Shown: positions 46,956-57,961, counted from the first letter of the stretch. The stretch is DNA of 64,000 nucleotides from Caprella mutica (GCA_947561585.1 CANNZV010001038.1:123675-187674); one strand, 5' to 3'. Translations and numbers: made by a program. Notes: generated from the letters alone by a model not told the origin.

Positions 46956-47082
46956 GGCCATGTTCACAAAATGTATACTTTATTGTTCCTACTATAAAAT
47001 GAGTGTACATTAATATCATTAAAAAATTGTCATATTTTCGGTGAAGGTATCGTTCGGCGAAAGGATCTAGAACCCAGGAAAT

Positions 47083-48519
47083 CATCTAGGCCCCACCATA
47101 ACTTTCCCACTGGGTGCTAATTTAACTAAAGTGTTATGTCAAACTAACATTTTGGCTAAAATATCTCCCCATATTTTCAATTTAACGGAGACGAACAAAT
47201 GTCAAAGAAATGTTTGATTCGAATTCACAGAAAAATGAACAGAGATGAGTTTCTTTGATGGTAGAAGGAGAGTTGCCTTTTCATTCTCCGCAGAAATATA
47301 CTTTGCATGCTTTGAAGTTTCTTCAGAGTTTGTGAATGTATTTTAAATTTATTATCGCTATTTATGTAGGCATTGTAATTGTAATATTGTACAATTAGAT
47401 ATACGATAAAAAAAGTTAAAATTTATTCAATGGATATTTTATTTTAAATTCGGTTTATTTCGATCATTCAAAACAATTTATATTCCTATCAATTTTTATT
47501 CTTTTTGCGATTTGACATAAAAAAACTTTGTTTTAATCTGATTTATATAAATTTACCACTCACGATTCATTTCCCGGTTCATTTTAGGTAAAGTCTCCCT
47601 CCTCTTCCCCCTTCACCTTATTAAAGTTGTCCCCTTCACCTTTGGTAAAATGTCCTTTCTATTGATTCCATCTCACCTTCTCATGTCTGCAGAGACTCTC
47701 GCATTATTGCTCCCTCTCTTTGGAATATTGAAAAGAAATCTACTAGGTGGGGGTGTTACACGTAATACTTCGGGGATTTAAGGTTGCTTCATAAGTTCTT
47801 TGATGTCCCCAAAATTAAAGAAATACACCTGCACTATATTATATACCGAATTTCCAAACTTTCAGTAAAAACTGTTTCAGGTATAATACCTTCTCAGAGT
47901 ACTGTTGACTTCATTACCAACTGAATGTATTATTAGACATGTCTATATCCCTAACTAACGCATTTCATATAAATACTTCATTACATTACTCACAGCCTCA
48001 GGATATTAAGCAGTGGGGGATTAGCCTCAGCCAAATGTAGCCCAAAAGCCCAAATATTATTCGAAAGGAAGGAAGCACGCGTGCTCACTGTATAGCTTCG
48101 ACATCCTGTATCTACGTCTGAAACTCAGATGGGGATGATCAGCTCAAAAATAAAAGGATTTGCGAAGGGAAAACGGAAGGTGGGATTCGATATGGCTTGG
48201 TGGTTTGGAGAAGCTTTTCGTGGAAATGAATGTTGAGGAAAGAAGAGGATTTAGTTTTTTTGTTTTGTAATGGATGGATGGTAATTGAAATTAATGGAAT
48301 TACTTTTTTTAATTATTTCGTGTTGGTCCTATGGATGGTTTATGTTATGGAAGAGTTGGTTTGTATTTTTTCGTTGACGTTTATTTTATAAAAATCAATG
48401 GACTAATTAATTTCTTAATATCTTTTGAATCAATCAATTTTTTGTCTTTCTACACTTACTTATGGGAATTTTGTTTTACTTACGTTGTCAGTGACTATAA
48501 TTACTATCATAAATAGATA
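47083..48519. other. Low-copy stretch, no gene recognised
   Basis: A CT-rich patch at 47590-47720 and slightly GC-richer DNA at 48000-48240. The latter has no open frame I can defend. A GGCCCCACCATAACTTT word at 47091 matches the 16.2-kb minisatellite unit. Confidence 0.4.
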
Positions 48520-48520
48520 A

Positions 48521-49116
48521 ATTAGACACGTGATAATTTGTAAGTTAAAAATTAGGCACGTGATAATTTGTACGTTCATAATTAGGCACGTGATAATTTG
48601 TACGTTCATAATTAGGCACGTGATAATTTGTACGTTCAAAATTAGGCACGTGATAATTTGTACGTTTAAAATTAGGCACGTGATAATTTGTACGTTCAAA
48701 ATTAGGCACGTGATAATTCGTACGTTCAAAATTAGGCACGTGATAATTTGTACGTTCAAAATTAGGCAAGTGATAATTTGTACGTTCAAAATTAGGCACG
48801 TGATAATTCGTACGTTCAAAATTAGGCACGTGATAATTTGTACGTTCAAAATTAGGCACGTGATAATTTGTACGTTCAAAATTAGGCACGTGATAATTTA
48901 AACGTTCAAAATTGGGCACGTGATAATTTGTACGTTCAAAATTAGGCACGAGATCATTTGTACGTTCAAAATTAGGCACGTGATAATTCGTACGTTAAAA
49001 AATAGGTAGGTACGTGATACTTTGTACGTTCAAAGTTAGGCACGTGATCATTCGCACGTTCAAAATTAGGCACGTGATAATTCGTACGTTAAAAAATAGG
49101 TAGGTACGTGATAATT
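48521..49116 (+). repeat. 30-bp minisatellite, about 20 copies, with CACGTG in most
   Basis: The unit is AATTAGGCACGTGATAATTT plus GTACGTTCAA. I count 16 intact CACGTG hexamers, mostly at 30-bp spacing. At ten codons per unit the frames on both strands stay open (plus repeats IICTFKIRHV; minus repeats VPNFERTNYH and NVQIITCLIL). These are repeat translations. The last four units are diverged, with TAGGTAGGTACGTG insertions. Confidence 0.97.
48527..49075. promoter_or_regulatory. Homotypic cluster of CACGTG E-boxes
   Basis: CACGTG is the canonical site of bHLH factors such as Myc/Max, CLOCK/CYCLE and USF (established knowledge). Sixteen copies in about 550 bp at near three-helical-turn spacing would be a strong binding platform if accessible. 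The cluster arises from the minisatellite, so function is inference only. Confidence 0.3.
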
Positions 49117-49582
49117 ACTCTAGTTATACATTAAAAACTCAATCCATAAGTTGTTAACAGCATACGTATATATCTAGTATATTAAATATAACACATCAAT
49201 CATATTGTGTACCATGACTTTGCACAATTTTCCGTACCATAAAAGTTCATAATACGATGTAGCTACATATTGACGTAACGATTTGTACGCGTGCCGAGTG
49301 AAATTAGATGACATCGATATTTTTCACGTAAAATCACTAAACAAATTGATAATACAAGAGATTCTTTTCACTCTTTTTTTTCTGTCCTGCAATAATTTCC
49401 GTGTGGGAAGCACAACATTTTGGTTTCAATTCATTAGATGGAATGTAAATTCTATCGCTATCTCTAACCATTTCCGTACATATGTCTTCAATTTATGTCT
49501 CCGTGACATTCGAATTACAGTCTCTGGCTTTCGACAGCTCCCTTCAAATTTCAATCAGGATGAGTGTACGGTATTAGATAAC
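49117..49582 (+). other. Stretch with the longest non-repeat open frame
   Basis: The plus frame 49283-49600 (105 codons, TTG at the listed start; the first in-frame ATG is well inside) has a mixed composition with hydrophobic patches. It overlaps the start of the 270-bp duplicated segment, where the stop lies. I recognise no domain and treat it as unproven. Confidence 0.25.
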
Positions 49583-49864
49583 TTGAGTGATATTAGATAA
49601 ACTGTAATATGTAGTTTGGATAAATATACTAAGTGAATTTATTCATTTAGTATTCTTCAATATTAAGATAAATAATGCACTAGTCTATTTTAAAGAATGT
49701 GTATCAATTTGGAATAATAATTTCGGCATTAACTTCATGATTTTATGTTTATGAAAATTATTGTGGAAAAGCATGACTATATTAACAAATATAATGAAAT
49801 TCAAATGTAGAAACAGTTAAAGCGGAATCTACCGACTGTGTCTCTAGTTTATGAAATTACTTGC
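49583..49864 (+). repeat. 270-bp duplicated segment, copy 2
   Basis: Direct counterpart of 46622-46900, ending TCTCTAGTTTATGAAATTAC. Shared by both: AAGCGGAATCTACCGACTGT near the right end. Neither copy shows TG...CA ends, so a solo-LTR origin is not supported. Confidence 0.92.
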
Positions 49865-50086
49865 TGTTCCTTCCATGCCTGCAGTTGTCTTTGACTTCAA
49901 AGTCCTTTGTAATCAGTTACCAAGACTTGACAAGGTAATAACAGTCTACTTTGATCTCCAGTCTCAGCAAATCTTCCTTCTGTACCCAATGGAACTTTAG
50001 TTAAATTACCTACAAAATAGGATATAAATATCAAAATATACCATTTTCAATTGATTCGTATTTCCATAATGCATATGGGCTAGTCA

Positions 50087-50275
50087 GAGATAAGTAGGGT
50101 TATGACAATATGCGTTTAAAGTCATAGAAAATATTGTAGACGGTTTGAATTAAAGGGAATTGAATCGTTCTAAATCAGCGGTAATAGTATTTTAACACTA
50201 TTTCAGGTCGTTTCGTCTATAAAATTTTCAGAATCTATGATTTTAAACGCATATAGTCACAACCTTAATGATAAG
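50087..50275. mobile_element. hAT-like MITE, copy 5
   Basis: The element is 50095-50267, from TAGGGTTATGACAATATGC to GCATATAGTCACAACCTTA. Flanks GAGATAAG (50087-50094) and ATGATAAG (50268-50275) share six of eight bases. Internal words AAATCAGCGGTAATAGTATT and TTTCGTCTATAAAAT match other copies. Confidence 0.85.
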
Positions 50276-50756
50276 ATAATATCAGTTTGTGAACTGAAAA
50301 TTATCCAAATGTTTTTCAAATTATATTTTTTACAGCCCAATATAAAATATTGACCAAGAAAGGTATTACATTTTTTATGTATTTTGTTTAAAAAAAACGC
50401 TAACAAAAGTAAAAAAAAAAATTTTTTTTTTACTTGTGAATTTGTATACTCTTTTCACTCAATAAATATGATCATTATCACAGTTGTTAATGAATGTGTC
50501 AGATTGTTATTTCCCTTCACAACTGTAAGATCAAACACCTTGACAATGCGTGTCTGAGTTCACTGCATTTCTATCCTTTGTTTCTTTTGTTGGAGTGTAG
50601 TGTCTAATAGCTTATTGAGATGAAAGACTGCATTGTTATCTAGATGTCAAACAGCTCTACTGAATATTAGAGCTATATGTTCTAAAATGTAACACTTTAG
50701 TTACTTTCATTTGACAGCAACTTGCAAATTCCATGGGGCTAAACTGAAGGACCAAA
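50276..50756. other. AT-rich stretch, no gene
   Basis: Poly-A/poly-T runs at 50411-50430. No other feature. Confidence 0.45.
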
Positions 50757-50821
50757 TTTTAACGGTTCTAGGAAAATTCAGTCTTGGAAAATTCGTTCTC
50801 GGAAAACTCGGTCTCAGTTTA
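50757..50821 (+). repeat. Cluster of GGAAAATTC(G/A) motifs
   Basis: TAGGAAAATTCAGTCTT, GGAAAATTCGTTCTC and GGAAAACTCGGTCTC follow one another at about 17-bp spacing. This matches the motif style at 53.9-54.3 kb. Confidence 0.7.
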
Positions 50822-50985
50822 TAGTGTTGTTTGTAAAGAACAATGATAGAAAAAGTTGTAATCATTTATTATTCACTAGTTTCTATTCCATAACTGAAAA
50901 TAATGATGAAAAGAATTGATCAAATTGAATAACATCCTAAACAATAATTATCAATTTGAATCAACTCTTCATAAAAAATGAAATG

Positions 50986-51034
50986 TGCGTTCACATGACA
51001 CTCTTTTTGTCCTCATTTTTCTCATGTGAACGCA
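50986..51034. repeat. 49-bp hairpin, perfect 13-bp arms
   Basis: TGCGTTCACATGA and TCATGTGAACGCA are exact complements about 23 bp apart. It may be a miniature fold-back; no target duplication was found. Confidence 0.75.
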
Positions 51035-51175
51035 TTGTTTCAACTCCCTCCTCCCGTCCATCCCGGGTATCCAGTCTGTGGAACTAACAGCTTATAGAGC
51101 CCCATAACAAATCCAAAGGATTACCAAAGAGATGAAAGAATAACAACAAAAACAATTTCAAAACAACTAAATGAG

Positions 51176-51356
51176 AACTACGAGAAAAACAAACACTTAT
51201 TACTCTGGACCTTTAAATTATCTAAGAAAAAACAAACACTTATTACTCTGGACCTTTAAATTATCTAAGTAAAAAAACTCTTATTACTCTGGACCTTTAA
51301 ATTATCTAAGAAAAAAAAACAAAAAATTATTGCTCTTAACATTTGAATTATCTAAG
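51176..51356 (+). repeat. 43-bp repeat, about 4 copies
   Basis: Units contain CACTTATTACTCTGGACCTT and AAATTATCTAAG; the A-run between units varies in length and the last unit is diverged. Confidence 0.93.
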
Positions 51357-52464
51357 GAGAAGGATGGAAGATGGGTTGAATAATTAGGTAGTGAAGACTG
51401 GAAGAAATATTTACATTTTAAAAAGAAATTATAATTTGAAAAAGTGAGAATTTTTGGTGTTTAATTCTTTAATATTATGGTTATAGTGATATTTTGTTTT
51501 CTACTACACTGATGTACCTTTCTTGCGTTTTAATTGCATTATAACTACATTATAACTGCATTATAACTTTGATGTATAATGAGGTGCTTGAGATTAAGTG
51601 CAATATTATGAGCTAACATTGTTAATTAGGCAAAATGACTTAACTTTATCAATTAGTGCTAAGGAGGTTTGGTGAACAGAGAAGAAGCTAATGATTAGAG
51701 GTTGGTAACGTGAAATGTAATTACAATATGGAACATATAGTGATATAAAGTATTTCATTATATATGTTATTTAATTCATTTAACTTATTTTGTAAAATGC
51801 ATTATATTGAAAATGCATTAAATAGAATATCATTTCTTTATTTCCTTCTTTCATTTATTTTCCAGACTAAAAACATCTCAGGTATTTTCCCCGTCTGTTC
51901 TTTCACCTGTTGGTGTTATTCAGCGCCATCTAGCGGTGATCACCTGCATTAATTAGCAGTTAGTTGCAGGTGTGATGGAGAAGATTTGAGTTCTTTTAAA
52001 TAAATGATTATACATTACTTATGTATATATCGGCTGTAGTGAACGCATTTTTAATATTTTGCTTTAATTTCTGCTCAAATTCTTTGGAATCTACGATTCC
52101 AAAATATTATATCAATTTCACTTATTGTTTAAATATAAAGACTTTAACCTTGTAAAGATTACGGACCCAGGTCTGTCATCTATACTTGCTCCCAAACGAA
52201 AAAATTAAATGATGATACCGTTCATAATATATACCATTGATATAATGACAAACGTATCACTCTTCTCTCAAATCAATTAATAACAGTGTCATTTGTTATT
52301 GTATCAACCGTGTAAATCCATGACTCGAGTAACAATAAATATTGTAACTTTTTGGCTGTTTTGGAGCAATTTAAATAGGGCAGGGAAGTGCCAGAGTTAC
52401 TTTTAAATGGTTTGCAGTTAGTTATGTTTGGTCATGGAGTTTGATGTGAAAATGAACTGTTATT
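51357..52464. other. Low-copy stretch
   Basis: An inverted pair ATCACCTGCA / TGCAGGTGTGAT lies at 51938-51976 next to the CTCF-like motif. The plus frame at 51764-51952 has no domain. No gene recognised. Confidence 0.4.
51924..51936 (-). promoter_or_regulatory. CTCF-like motif match
   Basis: The complement reads CCGCTAGATGGCG inside TGATCACCGCTAGATGGCGC, matching 12 of 13 positions of the CTCF core as I know it. It is CG-bearing in an AT-rich region. Binding is not shown. Confidence 0.3.
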
Positions 52465-53180
52465 GGTAACAATAGTCTCCTACACTGTAAGAACTGTTAG
52501 GTAACAATATAGTCCTACACTGTAAAAACTGTTAAGTAACAATATTGTCCTACACTGTAAGAACTGTTAGGTAACAATATTGTCCTACACTGTAAGAACT
52601 GTTAGGTAACAATATTGTCCTACACTGTAAGAACTGTTAAGTAACAATATTGTCCTACACTGTAAGAACTGTTAGGTAACAATATTGTCCTACACTGTAA
52701 GAACTGTTAGGTAACAATATTGTCCTACACTGTAAGAACTGTTAAGTAACAATATTGTCCTACACTGTAAGAACTGTTAGGTAACAATATTGTCCTACAC
52801 TGTAAGAACTGTTAGGTAACAATATTGTCCTACACTGTAAGAACTGTTAGGTAACAATATTGTCCTACACTGTAAGAACTGTTAGGTAACAATATTGTCA
52901 TACACTGTAAGAACTGTTAGTTAACAATATTGTCATACACTGTAAGAACAGTTAGGTAACAATATTGTTCTACACTGTAAGAACTGTTAGGTAACAATAT
53001 TGTCATACACTGTAAGAACTGTTAGGTAACAATATTGTCCTACACTGTAAGAACTGTTAGGTAACAATATTGTCCTACACTGTAAGAACTGTTAGGTAAC
53101 AATATTGTTCTACACTGTAAGAACTGTTAGGTAACAATATTGTCCTACACTGTACGATGTGATACGAACTGTTAGGTAAC
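52465..53180 (+). repeat. 35-bp minisatellite, about 20 copies
   Basis: The unit is GGTAACAATATTGTCCTACA plus CTGTAAGAACTGTTA. ACAATATTGT in each unit is a perfect 10-bp palindrome made of two facing SOX-type ACAAT words. The final unit breaks into a GATGTGATACGAACTG variant. Stops occur in the repeat frames. Confidence 0.97.
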
Positions 53181-53920
53181 AGTTACGAACTGTTATTACT
53201 CTTCATTATTAAATTTAAATAATAATTATGAAAAAAACGATTGACCTATTTGTAATTTTCATTTCAAATTACCGGTTGCAATATTCCGAAGAGTTATTAT
53301 TGTAAATTATGTCTACTAATGATTGCATTCTTTGTATGTCTTTAACTTTATGTACTCATTCAATGTATTCAGATTGTTAAAATAGCAATAATCACTCAAA
53401 ATATTCCATCAGTTAGGAAAAATAATCATTCGATAATTTAGACAAAATGTTTATAAGACTCAAATTTTTGTCTACAACAGTCACGAAAAAAAAACTACAT
53501 TTAGAATTGTTTTGAAAGTTTCAATATAAAATATATAATATTTAATTATCGATGAAATGGATCCATATGGTTATTATTTGTTCCGAATATCAATGGGAAA
53601 AAGTAACGGTACAAACAATACGAGTTAATTAACTGTTGATTAAGTGACATCAGAATAAAAGGTAATAATAATAAACAAAGGGCAATATATAGTGCATTCT
53701 CTGTTCAGTTCTCCTAGACTCGATGGACTCTTTTGTTCTCCTTACTTGGCACTTAATTGAAAAAAGAGTAAGTGATGTACCGTGTTATTGCCAACAAAAT
53801 GTTATTGCTAACAATATTATTAATATCTATGTTATTAAAAAGAGATTAGTTATGTATTACCTTAAAAGATAGTTTCTTATTATTTCTATAAAGATGAATT
53901 ATATTACTGTTAAATATTAG
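53181..53920. other. AT-rich stretch, no gene
   Basis: No feature recognised. Confidence 0.45.
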
Positions 53921-54282
53921 GGTCAGATGGTGCTAGGAAAATAATTATTAGTTTACGAAAAATTCGTCCTCGGGAAAATTGGTTCACAAAAAATTGGACG
54001 ATCCAAGAAAAATTTCTTGAATAAGTAAGATATACATAAGAGATAATTTATATGTATATTTCATATCGTAGCTACATTCAAATGGATCTAGGATATTTCA
54101 GGTCTAGTTTTTTATTGATACAACTTAAAATATATATTTTGTCACTGTTGAACATGCACAATTAAACTCCTCCCCATTTAAATTAATTATTTTGGGTCGA
54201 ATTTTCTGTAGACAAAATTTCCGTGAATGAATATTTCCGGGATGAAACCTCGGTTGACGAATTTTCCGGTCACGGGATTAGA
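53921..54282. mobile_element. Possible element with inverted GGAAAATT-type motif ends
   Basis: The left cluster (53921-54015: ACGAAAAATTCGTCCTCGGG, GAAAATTGG, GAAAAATTTC) reads toward the right cluster (54193-54282: TCGAATTTTCTG, AATTTCCGTG, ACGAATTTTCCGGTC) in inverted orientation. The interior is about 180 bp of AT-rich DNA. No ORF. The class assignment is inference from shared wording with 16758-17127 and 42785-43826. Confidence 0.45.
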
Positions 54283-54478
54283 CATATCACAACTAATTTC
54301 AATGATATTATGAATTATGAGATGTTAGATATTGCATTCTAGTGAAATAAAAAGCTCATCAAGCGTCTCTTCAAAGCGGCTCCTTTAAATTTCCACATGG
54401 AATTAGATTTAATCAAAGCCTTTTGTTTCTTTGATTGAAATGAAATGAGATAAAAATTATAGAACTGACAGAAGCTGG
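54283..54478. other. AT-rich spacer
   Basis: Short spacer before the 58-bp array; the minus frame at 54339-54548 overlaps the array and is not supported. Confidence 0.4.
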
Positions 54479-55929
54479 ACAGTGATTCACCGGTTATAAC
54501 TGTCACTGTAGGTGAGACTGTACTGACAGTGACTGTACAGTGATTCACAGGTTATAACTGTCACTGTAGGTGAGACTGTACTGACAGTGACTGTACAGTG
54601 ATTCACAGGTTATAACTGTCACTGTAGGTGAGACTGTACTGACAGTGACTGTACAGTGATTCACAGGTTATAACTGACACTGTATGTGAGACTGTACTGA
54701 CAGTGACTGTACAGTGATTCACAGGTTATAACTGTCACTGTAGGTGAGACTGTACTGACAGTGACTGTACAGTGATTCACCGGTTATAACTGACACTGTA
54801 GGTGAGACTGTACTGACAGTGACTGTACAGTGATTCACCGGTTATAACTGACACTGTATGTGAGACTGTACTGACAGTGACTGTAGAGTGATTCACCGGT
54901 TATAACTGACACTGTATGTGAGACTGTACTGACAGTGACTGTAGAGTGATTCACAGGTTATAACTGACACTGTAGGTGAGACTGTACTGACAGTGACTGT
55001 AGAGTGATTCACAGATTATAACTGACACTGTATGTGAGACTGTACTGACAGTGACTGTAGAGTGATTCACAGGTTATAACTGGCACTGTATGTGAGACTG
55101 TACTGACAGTGACTGTAGAGTGATTCACAGATTATAACTGACACTGTAGGTGAGACTGTACTGACAGTGACTGTAGAGTGATTCACAGGTTATAACTGGC
55201 ACTGTAGGTGAGACTGTACTGACAGTGACTGTAGAGTGATTCACAGGTTATAACTGACACTGTAGGTGAGACTGTACTGACAGTGACTGTAGAGTGATTC
55301 ACAGATTATAACTGACACTGTATGTGAGACTGTACTGACAGTGACTGTAGAGTGATTCACAGGTTATAACTGACACTGTAGGTGAGACTGTACTGACAGT
55401 GACTGTACAGTGATTCACCGGTTATAACTGACACTGTATGTGAGACTGTACTGACAGTGACTGTAGAGTGATTCACAGGTTATAACTGTCACTGTAGGTG
55501 AGACTGTACTGACAGTGACTGTACAGTGATTCACCGGTTATAACTGTCACTGTAGGTGAGACTGTACTGACAGTGACTGTACAGTGATTCACAGGTTATA
55601 ACTGACACTGTATGTGAGACTGTACTGACAGTGACTGTAGAGTGATTCACAGGTTATAACTGACACTGTAGGTGAGACTGTACTGACAGTGACTGTACAG
55701 TGATTCACCGGTTATAACTGTCACTGTAGGTGAGACTGTACTGACAGTGACTGTACAGTGATTCACAGGTTATAACTGACACTGTAGGTGAGACTGTACT
55801 GACAGTGACTGTAGAGTGAATCACAGGTTATAACTGTCACTGTAGGTGAGACTGTACTGACAGTGACTGTACAGTGATTCACAGGTTATAACTGTCACTG
55901 TAGGTGAGACTGTACTGACAGTGACTGTA
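54479..55929 (+). repeat. 58-bp minisatellite, about 25 copies
   Basis: The unit includes GTGATTCACAGGTTATAACT, GTCACTGTAGGTGAGACTGT and ACTGACAGTGACTGTACA. It is dense in short dyads (CACTGTA/TACAGTG, ACTGTCA/TGACAGT). Four two-state positions (CACAGG/CACCGG, GTCAC/GACAC, TAGGTG/TATGTG, TACAG/TAGAG) mix along the array; the TAGAG state fills the middle and TACAG both ends. The unit length equals that of the 3.6-kb array but the sequences differ. Confidence 0.97.
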
Positions 55930-56073
55930 TTTTATGATATATCACTCACTGTAATATCTTCAGTTAATTTATATCCAGGTAGGCAATAAGCTGACGTTTC
56001 GCCGTCAAAATTGACAGTAATTTGATCTTCAAAATCTCAAGAGAGTTTCCTTCAAGTAGCGTATATATCTCCT
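55930..56073. other. Short spacer
   Basis: Contains GACGTTTCGCCGTCAAAATTGAC; described by parts, GACGTTTCGCCGTC is a small imperfect dyad. No gene. Confidence 0.4.
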
Positions 56074-56842
56074 GTAATATTTCCTAATATTTCCCGTTAA
56101 TATTTCCCGTTAATATTTCCTAATATTTCCTAATATTTCCCGTTAATATTTCCTAATATTTCCCGTTAATATTTCCTAATATTTCCCGTTAATATTTCCT
56201 AATATTTCTCGGTAGTATTTCCTAATATTTCCCGTTAATATTTCCTAATATTTTCCAATAATGTTTCCTAATATTTCTCGGTAGTATTTCCTAATATTTC
56301 CCGTTAATATTTCTTAATATCTCCTGCAATATTTCCTGATATTTCCCGTTAATATTTCCTAATATTTCCCGTTAATATTTCCTAATATTTCCCGTTAATA
56401 TTTCCTAATATTCCCCGTTTATATTTCCTAATATTTCCCGTTAATATTTCCTAATATTTCCCGTTAATATTTCCTAATATTTCCCGTTAATATTTCCTAA
56501 TATTTTCCGTTAATATTTCCTAATATTTCCTAAAATTTTCCGTTAATATTTCCTAATATTTCCTAATATTTTCCGTTAATATTTCCTAATATTCCCCGTT
56601 AATATTTCCTAATATTTCCCGTTAATATTTCCTAATATTTCCCGTTAATATTTCCTAATATTTCCTATTATTTCCTAATATTTTCCGTTAATGTTTCCTA
56701 ATATTCCCCGTTAATATTTCCTAATATTTCCCGTTAATATTTCCTAATATTTCCCGGTAATATTTCCTAATTTTTCCCGTTAATATTTCCTAATATTTTC
56801 CGTTAATATTTCCTGATATTTCCCGGTAATATTTCATAATAT
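56074..56842 (+). repeat. 23-bp minisatellite built of 11-12-bp halves, about 34 copies
   Basis: TTAATATTTCC and TAATATTTCCCG alternate, with irregular runs of one half. The period-within-period shows growth from a shorter unit. No coding frame. Confidence 0.95.
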
Positions 56843-56921
56843 CTAACACTTTTTAGTATTGCCTACTTTTTGTTTTTTATCGATACGGAACTTTAGTAGC
56901 AAAGATTTGACCTGCTTTTAA

Positions 56922-57001
56922 GAAGAACTTCATGGTGGGGCCATAGAAGATAAAATATGTACTCTACTTAATCTCCTATGGCCCCAGCATAACCTTCCTT
57001 C
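56922..57001. mobile_element. 80-bp hairpin carrying the CCCCACCAT word
   Basis: TCATGGTGGGGCCATAG pairs with CTATGGCCCCAGCATAA, and GAAGAACTT with AACCTTCCTTC imperfectly. AGAAGATA pairs with TAATCTCCT. It shares arms with the 16156-16227 hairpin and the minisatellite beside it. Confidence 0.7.
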
Positions 57002-57514
57002 TGTGTGATTCATCCTGTCCCGTTATATTAAACCCTGCACTTAAATACATTGTATCAAATATTTACTATTGAACTTTCAGTTTCCAATCAAATAACTACA
57101 AATGTACGTAACTCTACTGTAATCAATCGGATGTAAGCATCGAACTGGTAAATGAATTCCTCCAGATAAATACTACAGTAAATAACCATGAATCAATTTC
57201 CTGAACATGTATTCGTTATTATCTCCTCTGATTCTTTATCTTTGGCCTGATAGGTCAGAACATGTGGAAATGACATGGAAATGGGAGAGAGCTATTGTGC
57301 TGATTGGTGGACTATACTGTGATGAAGTGCAAGTACAATCATACAAATGATGATATTACTAAGAGTCTTTGCATCAACAGTTACATAATGAATATATTTT
57401 CTGGTAATGTAATTTGCTTGTATGGTTGCACGATGATGAAATAAGAATGAAATTAGGCCTATTTTCCAATAATAATGAACTCTAAAGACAACTAAATTGT
57501 AGAGATATAATATC
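57002..57514. other. AT-rich stretch, no gene
   Basis: No feature recognised. Confidence 0.45.
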
Positions 57515-57961
57515 CTTGATACGATAACTATAGTTTCCTGGAGACAATAACTATTGTATACTAGAGATAATAACTATTGAATACTAGAGACAATAACTAT
57601 TGTATACTAGAGACAATAACTATTGAATACTAGAGAAAATAACTATTGAATACTAGAGACAATAACTATTGTATACTAGAGACAATAACTATTGTATACT
57701 AGAAACAATAACGATTGTATACTACGGACAATAACTATAGTATACTAGAGACAATAACTATTGTATACTTGATACGAAAACTATAGTATTCTACATACAA
57801 TAACTATAGTATTCTACATACAATAACTATAGTATGCTAGATACGACAACTATAGTATCATAAATACGACAACTATAGTATCATAAATACGATAACTATA
57901 GTATACTACATACGGTAACTACAGTATTATAGATACTAGTACTATAGTATCCTACATACGA
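57515..57961 (+). repeat. 23-bp minisatellite, about 19 copies
   Basis: Units are GAGACAATAACTATTGTATA plus CTA at the left and ATACGA(C/T)AACTATAGTATC-type at the right, so two subfamilies meet in the middle. AACTATAGT is a dyad in the right-hand type. Confidence 0.93.

Larger units (their letters stand above)
46499..47082. mobile_element. Possible element with inverted TTTCG-type motif ends
   Basis: The left cluster (46499-46558: TTTCCGCAGAAAACAC, TTTCGTCGAAAGAG, TTACCGAAAATTTT) is the imperfect complement of the right cluster (47032-47082: TATTTTCGGTGAAGG, CGTTCGGCGAAAGGATC). It encloses the first copy of a 270-bp duplication and a poly-C tract. The assignment is inference. Confidence 0.4.

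Noticed and set aside
48460..48979. Long frames over the 30-bp E-box array
   Set aside because: Unit of ten codons without stops on either strand; equal openness of both strands argues against coding.
49283..49600. 105-codon plus frame as a gene
   Set aside because: No ATG at its start, no domain, and it runs into the duplicated segment; composition is AT-driven.
46622..49864. LTR retrotransposon bounded by the 270-bp duplication
   Set aside because: No TG...CA ends, no target duplication, no primer-binding site recognised and no gag or pol frame in between; kept only as an open question.
52465..53180. CRISPR array
   Set aside because: Regular 35-bp periodicity, but the units abut directly with no unique spacers, and the sequence context is eukaryotic with no cas genes. 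The same holds for the 29-, 30-, 33- and 50-bp arrays.
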